NCBI GenBank assembly: GCA_024231215.1
Contig: JAAEQR010000142.1
Coordinates: 164,593 to 228,592 of the forward strand
DNA: 64,000 bases
Direction of reading: 5' to 3'
DNA from: PVC group bacterium
GTDB lineage: Bacteria > Omnitrophota > Gorgyraeia > B26-G9
The position numbers were made by a program, and so were the translations under genes. A model generated the notes under the pieces. That model was not told the origin of the DNA. It did no database searches and worked only from the letters and a program-made list of their open reading frames with translations. How positions within the stretch are numbered: the stretch's first letter is position 1; each line of letters starts with the position of its first letter. Of this stretch, positions 1-7,908 are shown piece by piece.

Positions 1-374
1 AGCTCTGCCCCAACCAGTTCTCTAATGTAATATTCTGCTGCAAATATCCGCGCTCCGTTAACAAGATGCCCGCCATAACATTGCCCTTGATGATCAGCCA
101 GGGTCACATGGGCATGAACAAAAATATCTGAATTAAGCAGTGAAATATTACCCGCACATGAAGTAATCTCTAGTTTTTTATCAAGATTAATACATTCAAC
201 ATATTGTTTAGTATCCTGGTTATAATAACCTAATTTTACATTGCGCAATGCACCCACCACAGAAAAAACTCCCAGCTTGATGTCTTCTTTTTTACAAAGC
301 TCTGTCAATGATACCAGTAAATCGAGATTAGTTTTAAACCTTCCAATGAACATCCGACCTTGATTTATTTGCAT
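1..374 (-). CDS. PPC/DUF296 domain protein, 3' end outside window
   Basis: This minus-strand reading frame starts at 374 and is still open at the window edge, so about 124 codons are visible. The start has a GGAGG site about 8 bases upstream. The translation has the pattern of the PPC/DUF296 family: a GALRNVKLGYY segment near residues 41-51, a HAHVTLAD segment, then GGHL near the visible end. In this family the histidine-rich strand binds a metal, and the domain occurs in bacteria alone or attached to AT-hook DNA-binding segments. No AT-hook is visible here. It is the last gene seen in the unit that begins at 2918. The family call is fairly sure; the cellular role is unknown. Confidence 0.75.
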   Translation of the reverse strand, partial: MQINQGRMFIGRFKTNLDLLVSLTELCKKEDIKLGVFSVVGALRNVKLGYYNQDTKQYVECINLDKKLEITSCAGNISLLNSDIFVHAHVTLADHQGQCYGGHLVNGARIFAAEYYIRELVGAE

Positions 375-397
375 AAACACCCTCCACTATTTATAGA

Positions 398-703
398 TCA
401 TAGATATTGCATTACCTGTTGATAATACGAATTTATTGCCTTGATCGCATTCCCTGTAAGAATAAACAATATAGCACTTATTACGATAACAATACAACTT
501 ATAATAATCTTTTTATTTTTATTGAAATTTGGATTAAGCCAAACCAATGGTAACGCAAACGGACCGACACACAAAAGAGCGATTATCAAGCCAAATGGTT
601 TAAAATACCATGTGGTATCTTTCTTCTTAAGGAATTCTCCACAATAACGACATTTAACCGCCTCATCCTGGATATCTTCCGCGCAAAAAGGACATTTTTT
701 CAT
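398..703 (-). CDS. Zinc-ribbon membrane protein
   Basis: The 101-residue product begins with a zinc ribbon: CPFC at residues 4-7 and CRYC at 18-21 form two CxxC knuckles, followed by GEFLKKK. Two hydrophobic helices follow, at about residues 36-55 and 65-85, so the ribbon should sit in the cytoplasm next to the inner membrane. Proteins with this layout are common and mostly uncharacterised. The start has an AAGGAG site and lies 4 bases after the stop of the upstream exported protein, so the two are surely co-transcribed. No function can be assigned beyond a likely metal-stabilised membrane accessory role. Confidence 0.75.
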   Translation of the reverse strand: MKKCPFCAEDIQDEAVKCRYCGEFLKKKDTTWYFKPFGLIIALLCVGPFALPLVWLNPNFNKNKKIIISCIVIVISAILFILTGNAIKAINSYYQQVMQYL

Positions 704-707
704 TCCA

Positions 708-2918
708 TTACTCCTTGTTTATTTCCATTTTTAACGAAGCTAAAGGATCCCCAACATATATAATTTTCCACGGATGCGAATAATCCCGATCATGTTTACG
801 AAAACTAAAACCATAGGTCTCTCCACTTAAGACCTGCTCCACGGTCCCTGCCGAAGGATTAAAAGCCTGCACATACGGTTCGGTGACCGCACCGTAATAC
901 ACATATGCACCGTTCTTCAGCCAACGCCCGGCAATAGTATCCGCATCTTGAGGATCTGCCGCAGAACCACTATGAGTAAAATAAACCACCGTAGGCACTG
1001 AATCCGGGATATCATCCACATATGCTTTGCCTTCTTTGACTTGCCAGTCATATTTCCCTCCGGAAGAATTTACAAAGAGCATATCAAATTCATTCCCCTT
1101 TGACATTATCTGTTGCCACTCAGATAATGTAGCATCTTTATCTTCCCTTATCCCAACGTCAAGTTTTCTATCAATCAATTTCGCAGCTTCTTGTGTCTGA
1201 TATTCTTTCCAAGGAATGCCTGTCGTATTATAAGTATTAAAAAAAAGTACATCTTTAGGTTTAAGAAATAAACTACACATTGCTTGGTAATTTTTTTGCT
1301 GCTGATCGCCTAAAAGTCTCCCGGAAAAAGCAAAACGATCGCCTTGATCATCACGATTAACAGCTGTATCTAAAACATGAACATCCCCAAACTCTGAGTA
1401 ATAACGATACGCAAGATCACAGGAAAAAGTAAGATAATCGATACCCAGATATAATGACTCATATGGATATTCCCACTCTTTAGTAATCTTTCGAATATAC
1501 TTTCTCAATTTCTCTTTTTCTTTATACTTGAGTATCTGTTCATATTCATAACCTCCCGGCCAGATATTTATTAATTGGTCGCGCGCGCAAGCAAGGCTAA
1601 CACCAGCCAACAACCCCATATCCTGCAATCTCACAAAAACAATTCCTACCGGTAATACCTTACGTTTTTTCAAGTTATCACGAATTGCATTTCTGTTTAC
1701 ATCCTTTACAGACAAAACGTCATTTTCAGTCCAGGAAGCATACAATACCTGTAAGATCTTTTTTTTATCAATTTTCCCGATATTCACTTTTTTTGTTTCA
1801 ATTACCTCATTCGGTTTAAAAGTCTCAATGAATTTTTTTGTAAAATGATTATCTTTATCCATAAAAACAGGAAATATCTCCTTATCTGTCCATTTACTTA
1901 TATAAAACAAAAAACTGCCCATATCCGGAACTATATATACTGTCTTTTTAATATTCCGCTTAAGTTTTATATTTTCCCGATAATACGGTAAAAACTTGAT
2001 CTTCTGCAAAATATGTTTTGCCTGTCTAGCATAATAACTATCTTTGTAATTTTTTATTAACCAGATACAAGTACTCACACCTGATTTCATGTTTCTCTGG
2101 GTAATATAAATACGCACCAGCTGATATGCTATCGCCGAAGCACGAAAATGCTGTGGATAATCTTTTAAAAAATTCCACATGACTACCGCAGCCCGTTCAT
2201 AGTTCTGCTGTTTAATATAGCAATCGCTTAACATCGCTCTTGCTTTCGGAAACTCATCCGCTTTTAATAACTGTATCGCTTCGTACGTATTTCCTTTTTC
2301 ATATTGTTCTACCGCATCTATATAACGAATTTTATAAGCATATATATCCTTATTCTTTTCATCTTTACTGCTCAATTCCTTATAAAGAGTCTTTGCTTCT
2401 TTGAATTTTTCCTGTTTTATGCATTTCTCAGCAAGCATTTTTAAATGTCTGGAACTTCTCCGGGAAGAACTTATTTCATTATGTAAAAAAAGATACGTTT
2501 TTTTATTTTCTTTCACCCGCCTGATAACACTAATAAATTCCTGTTCCGTAACATATCCTAATATGCGTTCTATTTCCTTCCACCCATTATCATAGGTCAA
2601 AAATAAAATTGTGGGAGATTTTTTAATATTAAATTCTCGAAAAACCTTTTTATTAGCAGAGCTTACAAAGCTTAAAACAAACCGCGAAGATAACTCCTTT
2701 GCAACTCTATCTGTATTTATAACATTAATCAGCATTTCATTTAAAAATACACCGCCCTGGGCCCCGCTAAGCACTAAAAGAATCTTCTTTTCATTCTTAA
2801 CCTGCCCCTTGGCTTCATCCAAAGATATCCAGTTTAACTGCGCAGAACAATACTGAAGATTAAAAAAGATGCAGAAAAACAAAAAAAGTGAGGTTGAAAA
2901 TATCTTTAGAGTCTTCAT
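708..2918 (-). CDS. Exported thioredoxin-like / TPR / protease-like C-terminal protein
   Basis: This 736-residue protein has a Sec signal peptide (residues 1-26, ending CSA|Q). Residues about 27-138 look like a thioredoxin fold: a LLVLSG strand, then SPTILFL with the usual cis-proline. The CxxC active site is absent (SGAQGG takes its place), so redox activity is unlikely. Residues about 155-305 are TPR-like helix pairs. The C-terminal part (about 320-726) is alpha/beta. Its end, with [18 protein letters not shown] and [10 protein letters not shown], resembles the end of gingipain/TIGR03790-type proteins, where the GDP-containing segment closes the fold. A catalytic Cys-His pair cannot be assigned from sequence alone. 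The promoter lies so close to the ATG that the mRNA should be leaderless. The protein is probably periplasmic; function unknown. Confidence 0.65.
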   Translation of the reverse strand: MKTLKIFSTSLFLFFCIFFNLQYCSAQLNWISLDEAKGQVKNEKKILLVLSGAQGGVFLNEMLINVINTDRVAKELSSRFVLSFVSSANKKVFREFNIKKSPTILFLTYDNGWKEIERILGYVTEQEFISVIRRVKENKKTYLFLHNEISSSRRSSRHLKMLAEKCIKQEKFKEAKTLYKELSSKDEKNKDIYAYKIRYIDAVEQYEKGNTYEAIQLLKADEFPKARAMLSDCYIKQQNYERAAVVMWNFLKDYPQHFRASAIAYQLVRIYITQRNMKSGVSTCIWLIKNYKDSYYARQAKHILQKIKFLPYYRENIKLKRNIKKTVYIVPDMGSFLFYISKWTDKEIFPVFMDKDNHFTKKFIETFKPNEVIETKKVNIGKIDKKKILQVLYASWTENDVLSVKDVNRNAIRDNLKKRKVLPVGIVFVRLQDMGLLAGVSLACARDQLINIWPGGYEYEQILKYKEKEKLRKYIRKITKEWEYPYESLYLGIDYLTFSCDLAYRYYSEFGDVHVLDTAVNRDDQGDRFAFSGRLLGDQQQKNYQAMCSLFLKPKDVLFFNTYNTTGIPWKEYQTQEAAKLIDRKLDVGIREDKDATLSEWQQIMSKGNEFDMLFVNSSGGKYDWQVKEGKAYVDDIPDSVPTVVYFTHSGSAADPQDADTIAGRWLKNGAYVYYGAVTEPYVQAFNPSAGTVEQVLSGETYGFSFRKHDRDYSHPWKIIYVGDPLASLKMEINKE

Positions 2919-2927
2919 ATTCCTTTT

Positions 2928-2956
2928 ATTGTAACCTTTTAACTCTTTATCGTCAA
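2928..2956 (-). promoter_or_regulatory. Sigma70-type promoter for the gene starting at 2918
   Basis: On the minus strand the -35 is TTGACG (2956-2951), the spacer is 17 bases and the -10 is TACAAT (2933-2928). Only 9 bases separate the -10 from the ATG at 2918, so transcription should begin about 3 bases before the start codon. It fires away from the pfp promoter at 2984-3012. Confidence 0.7.
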
Positions 2957-2983
2957 TGCATTCCCCCTTATTTTTAAAAACAC

Positions 2984-3012
2984 TTGAAAAAGTAACCCCA
3001 TTTTGGTATATT
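2984..3012 (+). promoter_or_regulatory. Sigma70-type promoter for pfp
   Basis: TTGAAA (2984-2989), a 17-base spacer and TATATT (3007-3012) lie upstream of the plus-strand phosphofructokinase. The predicted 5' leader is about 42 bases and carries a GGAGG site at 3049-3053 before the ATG at 3062. Confidence 0.7.
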
Positions 3013-3061
3013 AAAACTCTGAAAATCTTTAATATTAATACAAATCACGGAGGTAAAAGGC

Positions 3062-4267
3062 ATGAAAAATATCGGAATTATCACTAGCGGCGGTGATTGT
3101 GGCGGCTTAAATGCGGTAGTCAAAGGAGCAGCTCGCATGGCTCATAAAAAAGGGATGTCCTGTTTTGTTATCCCTAACGGCTATGCTGGTCTTTATAATC
3201 TACTCGACTTCAACGAATTAGTAGAACTAAACCCGGAAAGAATTGATCTTGTTCAGGCTAATCCAGCTGGTTCTGAAGCTGGACACTCTCGAGTAAAAAT
3301 CAAAAAAATCAATGATCCTAATAAATATGAGCGAATTAAAAAAGGATTGAAAAAATTCAATATTGACGGTCTGGTAATAAGCGGTGGTGATGATACCGGA
3401 AGTGTTATTGTGGATTTAACGCAAAACGGCATTGCTTGTGTTCACGCGCCTAAAACCATGGATATGGATCTACAAACATATTCGGTTGGAGCTGATTCGA
3501 CAATTAATCGCATTGCAAAATTCGGACAGGACTTAAAAACAACCGGAAGAACTCATAATCGTATTATTGTAATGGAGGTTTTCGGACGCTATGCCGGACA
3601 TACTGCTTTTAGAGGCGGTATTGCCGCTGACGCTGATGCAATTCTCATCCCTGAAATTCCAACAAATCTCGATATTGTCTACGAACATGCAAAAAAACGT
3701 TTCACCAGAAGAATTGAACAGAGTGACGTCAATGCAGGCACTTATTTAATCATGGTTGCAGAGGGAATAAAAGACGCAAGCGGAAATGATCTTGTAGATG
3801 AATCTGCCGGTATTGATACATTCGGTCATAAGAAACTCGCCGGAGCAGGTAAATTTGTCTGTCAGGAATTAAGTAAACGTTTCAAACAGGACGAATCAAT
3901 CAAAAAATTCATGCAGCGCACAAAAATGTTCGTGCCAGGCTTATATGAAATTCCGGAAGTCCGTGAAGTCCGCCCCGGACATCTGGTCCGTTGCGGTAAC
4001 TCATCCGCTTACGATGTTAATTTTGGAAAAGAAGCTGGTGCTGCTGCGGTATTACTTTTAGCAAAAGGTATTACCGGAGTTACTGTAGCCGGAGTACAAG
4101 GCAAAGAGATCAACTATGTACAAACTCCAGAAGCCATTAAACAACGTCATGTGCAGCTTGACCGCGTAATGCTATATGAAGCCATGGGTATTTGTTTTGG
4201 TAGGCAACAAACCTCTCTAGAAGCTGAATTCAAGGAAGTAAAAGGGCATATCGACCGCTATTTATAA
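3062..4267 (+). CDS. pfp: 6-phosphofructokinase, probably pyrophosphate-dependent
   Basis: The 401-residue protein phosphorylates fructose 6-phosphate in glycolysis. The N-terminal phosphate-donor loop TSGGDCGGLNAV is clear, as is the EVFGRYAGHTA sugar-phosphate segment. The donor-specificity positions read GGDDT (residues about 114-118) and PKTMDMDL. Aspartate after GGD and lysine before TMD are the classic marks of the PPi-dependent enzyme, whereas ATP enzymes have GGDGS and PGTIDND. The catalytic aspartates of TxDxD are kept, but the usual isoleucine and asparagine are both methionine. It is the only plus-strand gene in the window, with its own promoter and terminator. The PPi call is inferred from motifs and needs enzyme data. 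Confidence 0.9.
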   Translation: MKNIGIITSGGDCGGLNAVVKGAARMAHKKGMSCFVIPNGYAGLYNLLDFNELVELNPERIDLVQANPAGSEAGHSRVKIKKINDPNKYERIKKGLKKFNIDGLVISGGDDTGSVIVDLTQNGIACVHAPKTMDMDLQTYSVGADSTINRIAKFGQDLKTTGRTHNRIIVMEVFGRYAGHTAFRGGIAADADAILIPEIPTNLDIVYEHAKKRFTRRIEQSDVNAGTYLIMVAEGIKDASGNDLVDESAGIDTFGHKKLAGAGKFVCQELSKRFKQDESIKKFMQRTKMFVPGLYEIPEVREVRPGHLVRCGNSSAYDVNFGKEAGAAAVLLLAKGITGVTVAGVQGKEINYVQTPEAIKQRHVQLDRVMLYEAMGICFGRQQTSLEAEFKEVKGHIDRYL

Positions 4268-4287
4268 GGTCTTTAGCTTGTTAGGAT

Positions 4288-4329
4288 AATCAAAAACCCC
4301 GCATTATTTAAAATGCGGGGTTTTTGATT
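4288..4329. terminator. Bidirectional intrinsic terminator
   Basis: An 18-base-pair perfect stem (4288-4305 pairing with 4312-4329) with a six-base loop has a GC core flanked by runs of A and T. It therefore gives a U-tract in both directions. It sits between the convergent pfp (+) and the DUF2934 gene (-) and should end both transcripts. Confidence 0.92.
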
Positions 4330-4342
4330 AAATCTAATTAGG

Positions 4343-4579
4343 TTACTTTTTAACAGTAAATTTGGCTTTGATATCTTTCTCTGCTCTTTTCCAATCTTCA
4401 GCATCATTACCATGCGGATAACCGCTTTCCTGCCAAATATGATATGCTCTGGTTTTGACATATTCGAAAAAAGTATCCGAACATATCGAAGCCTTTTCAG
4501 ACCTGGCCGAAACAATTTTTCTACGCTGAGTGGGTTTTGCCACTCTTTTAGTAACCTTCCTTGTCACTCTTGTAACCAT
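4343..4579 (-). CDS. DUF2934 small basic protein
   Basis: The 78-residue product has a lysine/arginine-rich N-terminus (residues 1-27). It then has a helical segment reading ARAYHIWQESGYPHGNDAEDW followed by an RAEKDI end, the DUF2934 pattern. That domain is short, widespread in Gram-negative bacteria and of unknown function. The basic N-terminus might contact nucleic acid. The start at 4579 is preferred over an upstream in-frame ATG at 4615 because an AAAGGAG site lies 7 bases before it. It is a single-gene unit with its own promoter at 4669-4697 and the terminator at 4288-4329. Confidence 0.75.
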   Translation of the reverse strand: MVTRVTRKVTKRVAKPTQRRKIVSARSEKASICSDTFFEYVKTRAYHIWQESGYPHGNDAEDWKRAEKDIKAKFTVKK

Positions 4580-4639
4580 TTCGATTCTCCTTTCATTTAA
4601 AGCCCCCATAGACATTAGCCTGGATAGCTTTTGGCTACA

Positions 4640-4659
4640 TTAACACATTTCCCCCCTCC
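4640..4659 (-). promoter_or_regulatory. Leader minigene: strong SD followed by a two-codon ORF
   Basis: In the 5' leader of the DUF2934 gene a very strong GGAGGGGGG site (4659-4651) sits directly before ATG TGT TAA (4648-4640). An overlapping ATG TAG follows at once. Ribosomes should load here and stop after two codons, about 60 bases ahead of the real start. Whether this regulates the downstream gene is inference. Confidence 0.4.
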
Positions 4660-4668
4660 AAATAAGTT

Positions 4669-4697
4669 TATTTATCAAAAACAGGAAAATATGTCAA
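4669..4697 (-). promoter_or_regulatory. Consensus-like promoter for the DUF2934 gene
   Basis: TTGACA (4697-4692), a 17-base spacer and TAAATA (4674-4669) form a near-consensus promoter. The predicted leader to the ATG at 4579 is about 80 bases and holds the minigene at 4640-4659. Confidence 0.75.
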
Positions 4698-4733
4698 GTA
4701 AAAAAATCATGCCGGCGATTCAAAGAATCTATA

Positions 4734-4970
4734 TCAATCCATAACCTGCGTTGCTTCTTGGATTAACGGTAATATTCCGTCTATTTCTTCTTTGGTCATT
4801 CTTCCCAACTTAGAAAACTTAAACTCCCCTTGACTATCCTTAATACTTCTGGAAATCTGGAGTTTTTTAAGCCCTTTGTTGTAAGAATAAACACTAACCG
4901 TCAAACGATCTAAATCACTTTCCCTTGCCTTAGTAAATAGACATTCATCTAAATTTGCATCATACGGCAT
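4734..4970 (-). CDS. Small conserved-looking protein, possible PC4-like fold
   Basis: The 78-residue protein is not recognised with certainty. It starts MPYDANLDECLF and has alternating strands (TVSVYSYNKG, KLQISRSIKD), then FKFSKLGRMTKEE and a C-terminal helix. The order strand, strand, basic turn, KxGRMT, helix recalls the single-strand DNA-binding PC4/p15 fold, where a KGISL-type strand precedes the helix. That comparison is weak. A GGGAGG site lies 7 bases before the ATG, so the gene is real and probably well translated. It follows the COG3014 lipoprotein gene by 86 bases. Confidence 0.6.
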   Translation of the reverse strand: MPYDANLDECLFTKARESDLDRLTVSVYSYNKGLKKLQISRSIKDSQGEFKFSKLGRMTKEEIDGILPLIQEATQVMD

Positions 4971-4992
4971 ACAACACCTCCCTTTCTATTGG

Positions 4993-5061
4993 TTAATATA
5001 AATCATTATACAACGCTTCTGCTTCTCCTGAATCAATAATGCCATCACTATTAGTATTATC
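4993..5061 (-). pseudogene. EF-hand-like 22-codon tail without a start
   Basis: Just past the stop of the COG3014 gene, in another frame, 22 codons and a stop encode NTNSDGIIDSGE. This fits a calcium-binding EF-hand loop (N1, N3, D5, G6, I8, E12). No start codon or ribosome site belongs to it. It could be the tail of a decayed gene or a chance match. Confidence 0.25.
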
Positions 5062-6454
5062 GTGCTGTATGCACAATAAAAAACTTCTTCTGACCAGCCT
5101 CGATACTACTCTTTCCTAACCTCAACTCTCCCAGATGCGCTCCGCTTTTGCTGAAATTCTCAATACTAAAATCATATTCTCCTGGTGCTACTAATAATCG
5201 TGCAATCCGAATCTGGTCAGGTAAAGTCTGCCAGCAACGCAGGTCTGCTTGCTCTACAACAACGTTATACATACCGCTAAGCAAACGAAACAATCCGGCA
5301 GTTACATCGCCAAATTTGCTCTGTATACTTTCTTCCTGTTTTTTTTCTACTAAATATCTTCCGGTTGCCCGAGCCACAGATTTAGCTATAAACCGGAGTT
5401 TTCTTCTATCTAAATTTTTAACTGCGATAGCACCAATATCTTCGCCAAGTTCCGAATCAGTAAAAACAACTTTTCCATCCTGCCCGTTAGCTAGAAAGCG
5501 GGATGATGTTACCCCGTAAGCCCGGCGGCGATAACGAGGAAACGCTACTTTTATTATATGGCCCTGGGGCATTGGCACCGGCAAAGAAACTTCTTCTTTT
5601 ACGGGAGATATACCATTATATTGAATTAAATAAATCTCACCTTGTTTTTGCTTTACCGATAAGTTTACCAGCTTTGCTCCCGGATACTTTAACTTATACT
5701 TACCATAATCCGTAAGCCCCATATAACGCGCTGTAGTAAGTAAATTCTCTTTTAATAGCTTTGGAGCAAGTAAATTATAATTATCTGCGTAATCTTTGTT
5801 ATAAACCTCTACCGCTTTACGATATGAAATAAACGCATCGTTCAAATCATCTTTTGTCCCGCTCGCTTCATAAAACATTCCCATCAATAAACGAACAAAT
5901 GCATCTTCTTTATAAACATTTTTCTGCTCATTGTCATACTGACTATTAATCGCATTTAGCTTTGAGTCTACATCCCGCGCCTCAACCAGGGCATCTTCGT
6001 AATTTCCCAGAAGCGCATAATTTAACGACTGGAACAAATTAATTAATATATGCTCAAAATCCTCACCATGGTATGGCGCAGCATAATCGTTAACAACCCA
6101 TGTCGCAGCAATTTTACTTATCGACTTCGTATATAATTCGTCAGATTTTCGCTTCGCTTCTTCAAATGTATCTATACTTGCTTTATAATTGCCGGTCAAA
6201 TGCTGTATATATCCCTTATCGAGCAAATATAGTAATTGATTATTTTTCCCATAAGCATTACTATTACCTTCTAGAACTCCCAAGGCGCTTTCATACTGAC
6301 TGGAAACTATCATAGAATCAATTATCGGCTGATTCTTAGGAATCACAGCACAAGAAACAAGCAAAACTGAGAATGATAATAAACCTATCGCTCTCAAGCA
6401 ATACACAAACATTCCCTTTTTATAGCATTTACACATTAACCGATCATTTAACAT
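5057..6454 (-). CDS. COG3014-family outer-membrane lipoprotein with TPR-like repeats
   Basis: The 465-residue protein has a lipobox (LLVSC, Cys at about residue 35) after a hydrophobic segment, so it should be a lipoprotein. Residues about 45-240 hold helical repeats (LGVLEGNSNAYGKNN, LLGNYEDALVEA, YEASGTKDDLNDAF) of TPR type. The C-terminal half is strand-rich. The layout matches the COG3014 family, which often sits beside lpoB, as here. The ATG at 6454 directly follows the lpoB stop and has no ribosome site, so translational coupling or an internal ATG (6412, just before the hydrophobic stretch) is possible. A link to peptidoglycan synthesis is inferred from the neighbour only. Confidence 0.75.
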   Translation of the reverse strand: MLNDRLMCKCYKKGMFVYCLRAIGLLSFSVLLVSCAVIPKNQPIIDSMIVSSQYESALGVLEGNSNAYGKNNQLLYLLDKGYIQHLTGNYKASIDTFEEAKRKSDELYTKSISKIAATWVVNDYAAPYHGEDFEHILINLFQSLNYALLGNYEDALVEARDVDSKLNAINSQYDNEQKNVYKEDAFVRLLMGMFYEASGTKDDLNDAFISYRKAVEVYNKDYADNYNLLAPKLLKENLLTTARYMGLTDYGKYKLKYPGAKLVNLSVKQKQGEIYLIQYNGISPVKEEVSLPVPMPQGHIIKVAFPRYRRRAYGVTSSRFLANGQDGKVVFTDSELGEDIGAIAVKNLDRRKLRFIAKSVARATGRYLVEKKQEESIQSKFGDVTAGLFRLLSGMYNVVVEQADLRCWQTLPDQIRIARLLVAPGEYDFSIENFSKSGAHLGELRLGKSSIEAGQKKFFIVHTAR

Positions 6455-7066
6455 CTAGAGCGAAAAGGTGCTTTTCTTTACATACTTTTTAATTTCTTTT
6501 TCACCAATCCAAATTTTGCGGTTGTTAAGCAAATCTACCAACTCTAAATTAACCTGATATAAAATAACATACTTGCCTTTAACTTCATCTTTTACCGAAT
6601 TTATCGTCCCCTGCAACATGAAATCAGCCCCAGATTCATGCCCGGTAGCTTTAACGGTATCTTCTGCGGTAAATCCACCTTCTTGCTGATCTTTTCTTTC
6701 CCCTCTTATTTCTTCTCTTTCATCTTGAGAAGCAACAAAACTCACCTCACCTGAATTAATAAGACTCTTTTCCAGATCTTTAGTAAACAATTGAGAATTA
6801 ATATGCTCATGGCTTCTGTTTTTGACTGTTCCCACAATCACTACCGGCTCACGATTACTTTTCTCATTAAACTTATTTATCCAAGGCCGTGCCAGGCAAT
6901 CTTTAATCATTTCTTCAGCAACCAAACGTGAATCAGTATCATTCCATCTTCCGCTTAAGTCAATTGTCTTGTCAATTGCCGTACGCTTCACACTTCTCCC
7001 ACCACACCCAGGTAAAACCGCAATCACTACTGCAATCATTATAAAAACAACAAGTTTTCTGTGCAT
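6455..7066 (-). CDS. lpoB: LpoB-type penicillin-binding protein activator lipoprotein
   Basis: The 203-residue lipoprotein has a clear lipobox (LPGC, Cys21). It then has IDLSGRWNDTDSRLVAEEM, the LpoB/YcfM signature, followed by the PVVIVGTVKNRSHEHI strand and the GADFMLQGTINSV strand. In Escherichia coli, LpoB is an outer-membrane lipoprotein that reaches through the periplasm to stimulate the bifunctional synthase PBP1B. Between the two strand blocks is a charged stretch (about residues 112-140, ERKDQQEGG). Its neighbours are a DUF3568 lipoprotein upstream and a COG3014 lipoprotein downstream, a trio seen in other Gram-negative genomes. Its presence implies an outer membrane. Confidence 0.85.
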   Translation of the reverse strand: MHRKLVVFIMIAVVIAVLPGCGGRSVKRTAIDKTIDLSGRWNDTDSRLVAEEMIKDCLARPWINKFNEKSNREPVVIVGTVKNRSHEHINSQLFTKDLEKSLINSGEVSFVASQDEREEIRGERKDQQEGGFTAEDTVKATGHESGADFMLQGTINSVKDEVKGKYVILYQVNLELVDLLNNRKIWIGEKEIKKYVKKSTFSL

Positions 7067-7087
7067 AACCTCTCTCCTTCTTTATTA

Positions 7088-7471
7088 TTACCTGCGAATA
7101 TTACTGTTTATAGCATCCACAATCTTGTTGGCCATAGGTAAATCCGGTAAGCCATTCTTTCTTGCTTTAACATCAACCCATATCGGCCCATCCTGAACAG
7201 AGCTAAACTCCACGGTAATTCTTGCTTTTTCAACTTCAGCTTTCAATCTTCTTCCCACACCATTTTCGCTGGTTATCTTGCCCATTTCTTCTAAAGTCTG
7301 TTTCGACGCATTCCAAGCAGTCTCTTTATCTATATTTCTTTCTAAACGAACTGTATCTACAGCTATTCCTACCCCAGCGGCTGCAGCACCGGTTCCAACC
7401 AATAAGGCTGTACATCCAGACAAAGACACCATGCTAAAAACTATGAGTAGAGACAATGTAATTTTTTTCAT
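7088..7471 (-). CDS. DUF3568-family lipoprotein
   Basis: The 127-residue product starts MKKITLSLL and has a lipobox LSGC with Cys at about residue 20. A glycine/alanine-rich patch (GTGAAAAGVGIAVD) follows. The mature domain (RNIDKETAWNASKQTLEEMG, then RITVEFSS) matches the small DUF3568 family of unknown function. The ATG at 7471 is preferred over an in-frame GTG at 7480 because a GGGGAG site lies about 8 bases before it. It stands first in the lipoprotein trio DUF3568-lpoB-COG3014 and follows yjbQ closely, so it probably belongs to the citrate synthase unit. Confidence 0.75.
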   Translation of the reverse strand: MKKITLSLLIVFSMVSLSGCTALLVGTGAAAAGVGIAVDTVRLERNIDKETAWNASKQTLEEMGKITSENGVGRRLKAEVEKARITVEFSSVQDGPIWVDVKARKNGLPDLPMANKIVDAINSNIRR

Positions 7472-7489
7472 ATCCACCACTCCCCTTTC

Positions 7490-7906
7490 TTATTCTCCAA
7501 TAATTTTAACTAAAATACGCTTGCGCCTGCAACCATCAAATTCACCATAAAAAATTTGTTCCCACGGGCCAAAATGAAGTCTCCCTTTAGTAATAGCACA
7601 CACAACCTCACGTCCCATAACACTGCGTTTTAAATGCGCATCGGCATTATCTTCCCCATTGTTATGTCTATACTGAGAAACCGGTTCATACGGCGCAAGT
7701 TTCTCCAACCATTTATCTATGTCATGATGTAACCCGGACTCATCATCATTTATAAAAACGCTTGCAGTTATATGCATTGCATTAACCAGACATATCCCTT
7801 CCTGCACGCCACTTTTACTTACCAGTTCTTCAATTTTTGGTGTAATATTAATATAGGCGCGTCTTGTTTTCGTATCAAACCATAACTCTTCGGTCAAAAC
7901 TTTCAT
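7490..7906 (-). CDS. yjbQ: YjbQ / UPF0047 family protein
   Basis: The 138-residue protein is a complete member of the COG0432 (UPF0047) family. It has [29 protein letters not shown] and the C-terminal [28 protein letters not shown] block. Members have been called secondary thiamine-phosphate synthases from genetic complementation, though the native reaction is unsettled. The conserved histidines ([18 protein letters not shown]) probably form the active site of the trimer. The ATG lies 2 bases after the citrate synthase stop, so the two are co-translated. The family is certain; the function is tentative. Confidence 0.9.
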   Translation of the reverse strand: MKVLTEELWFDTKTRRAYINITPKIEELVSKSGVQEGICLVNAMHITASVFINDDESGLHHDIDKWLEKLAPYEPVSQYRHNNGEDNADAHLKRSVMGREVVCAITKGRLHFGPWEQIFYGEFDGCRRKRILVKIIGE

Positions 7907-7908
7907 AT

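Noticed and set aside
4273-4515. Minus-strand frame overlapping the DUF2934 gene
   Set aside because: It runs through the bidirectional terminator and overlaps a better supported gene with its own SD and family match.
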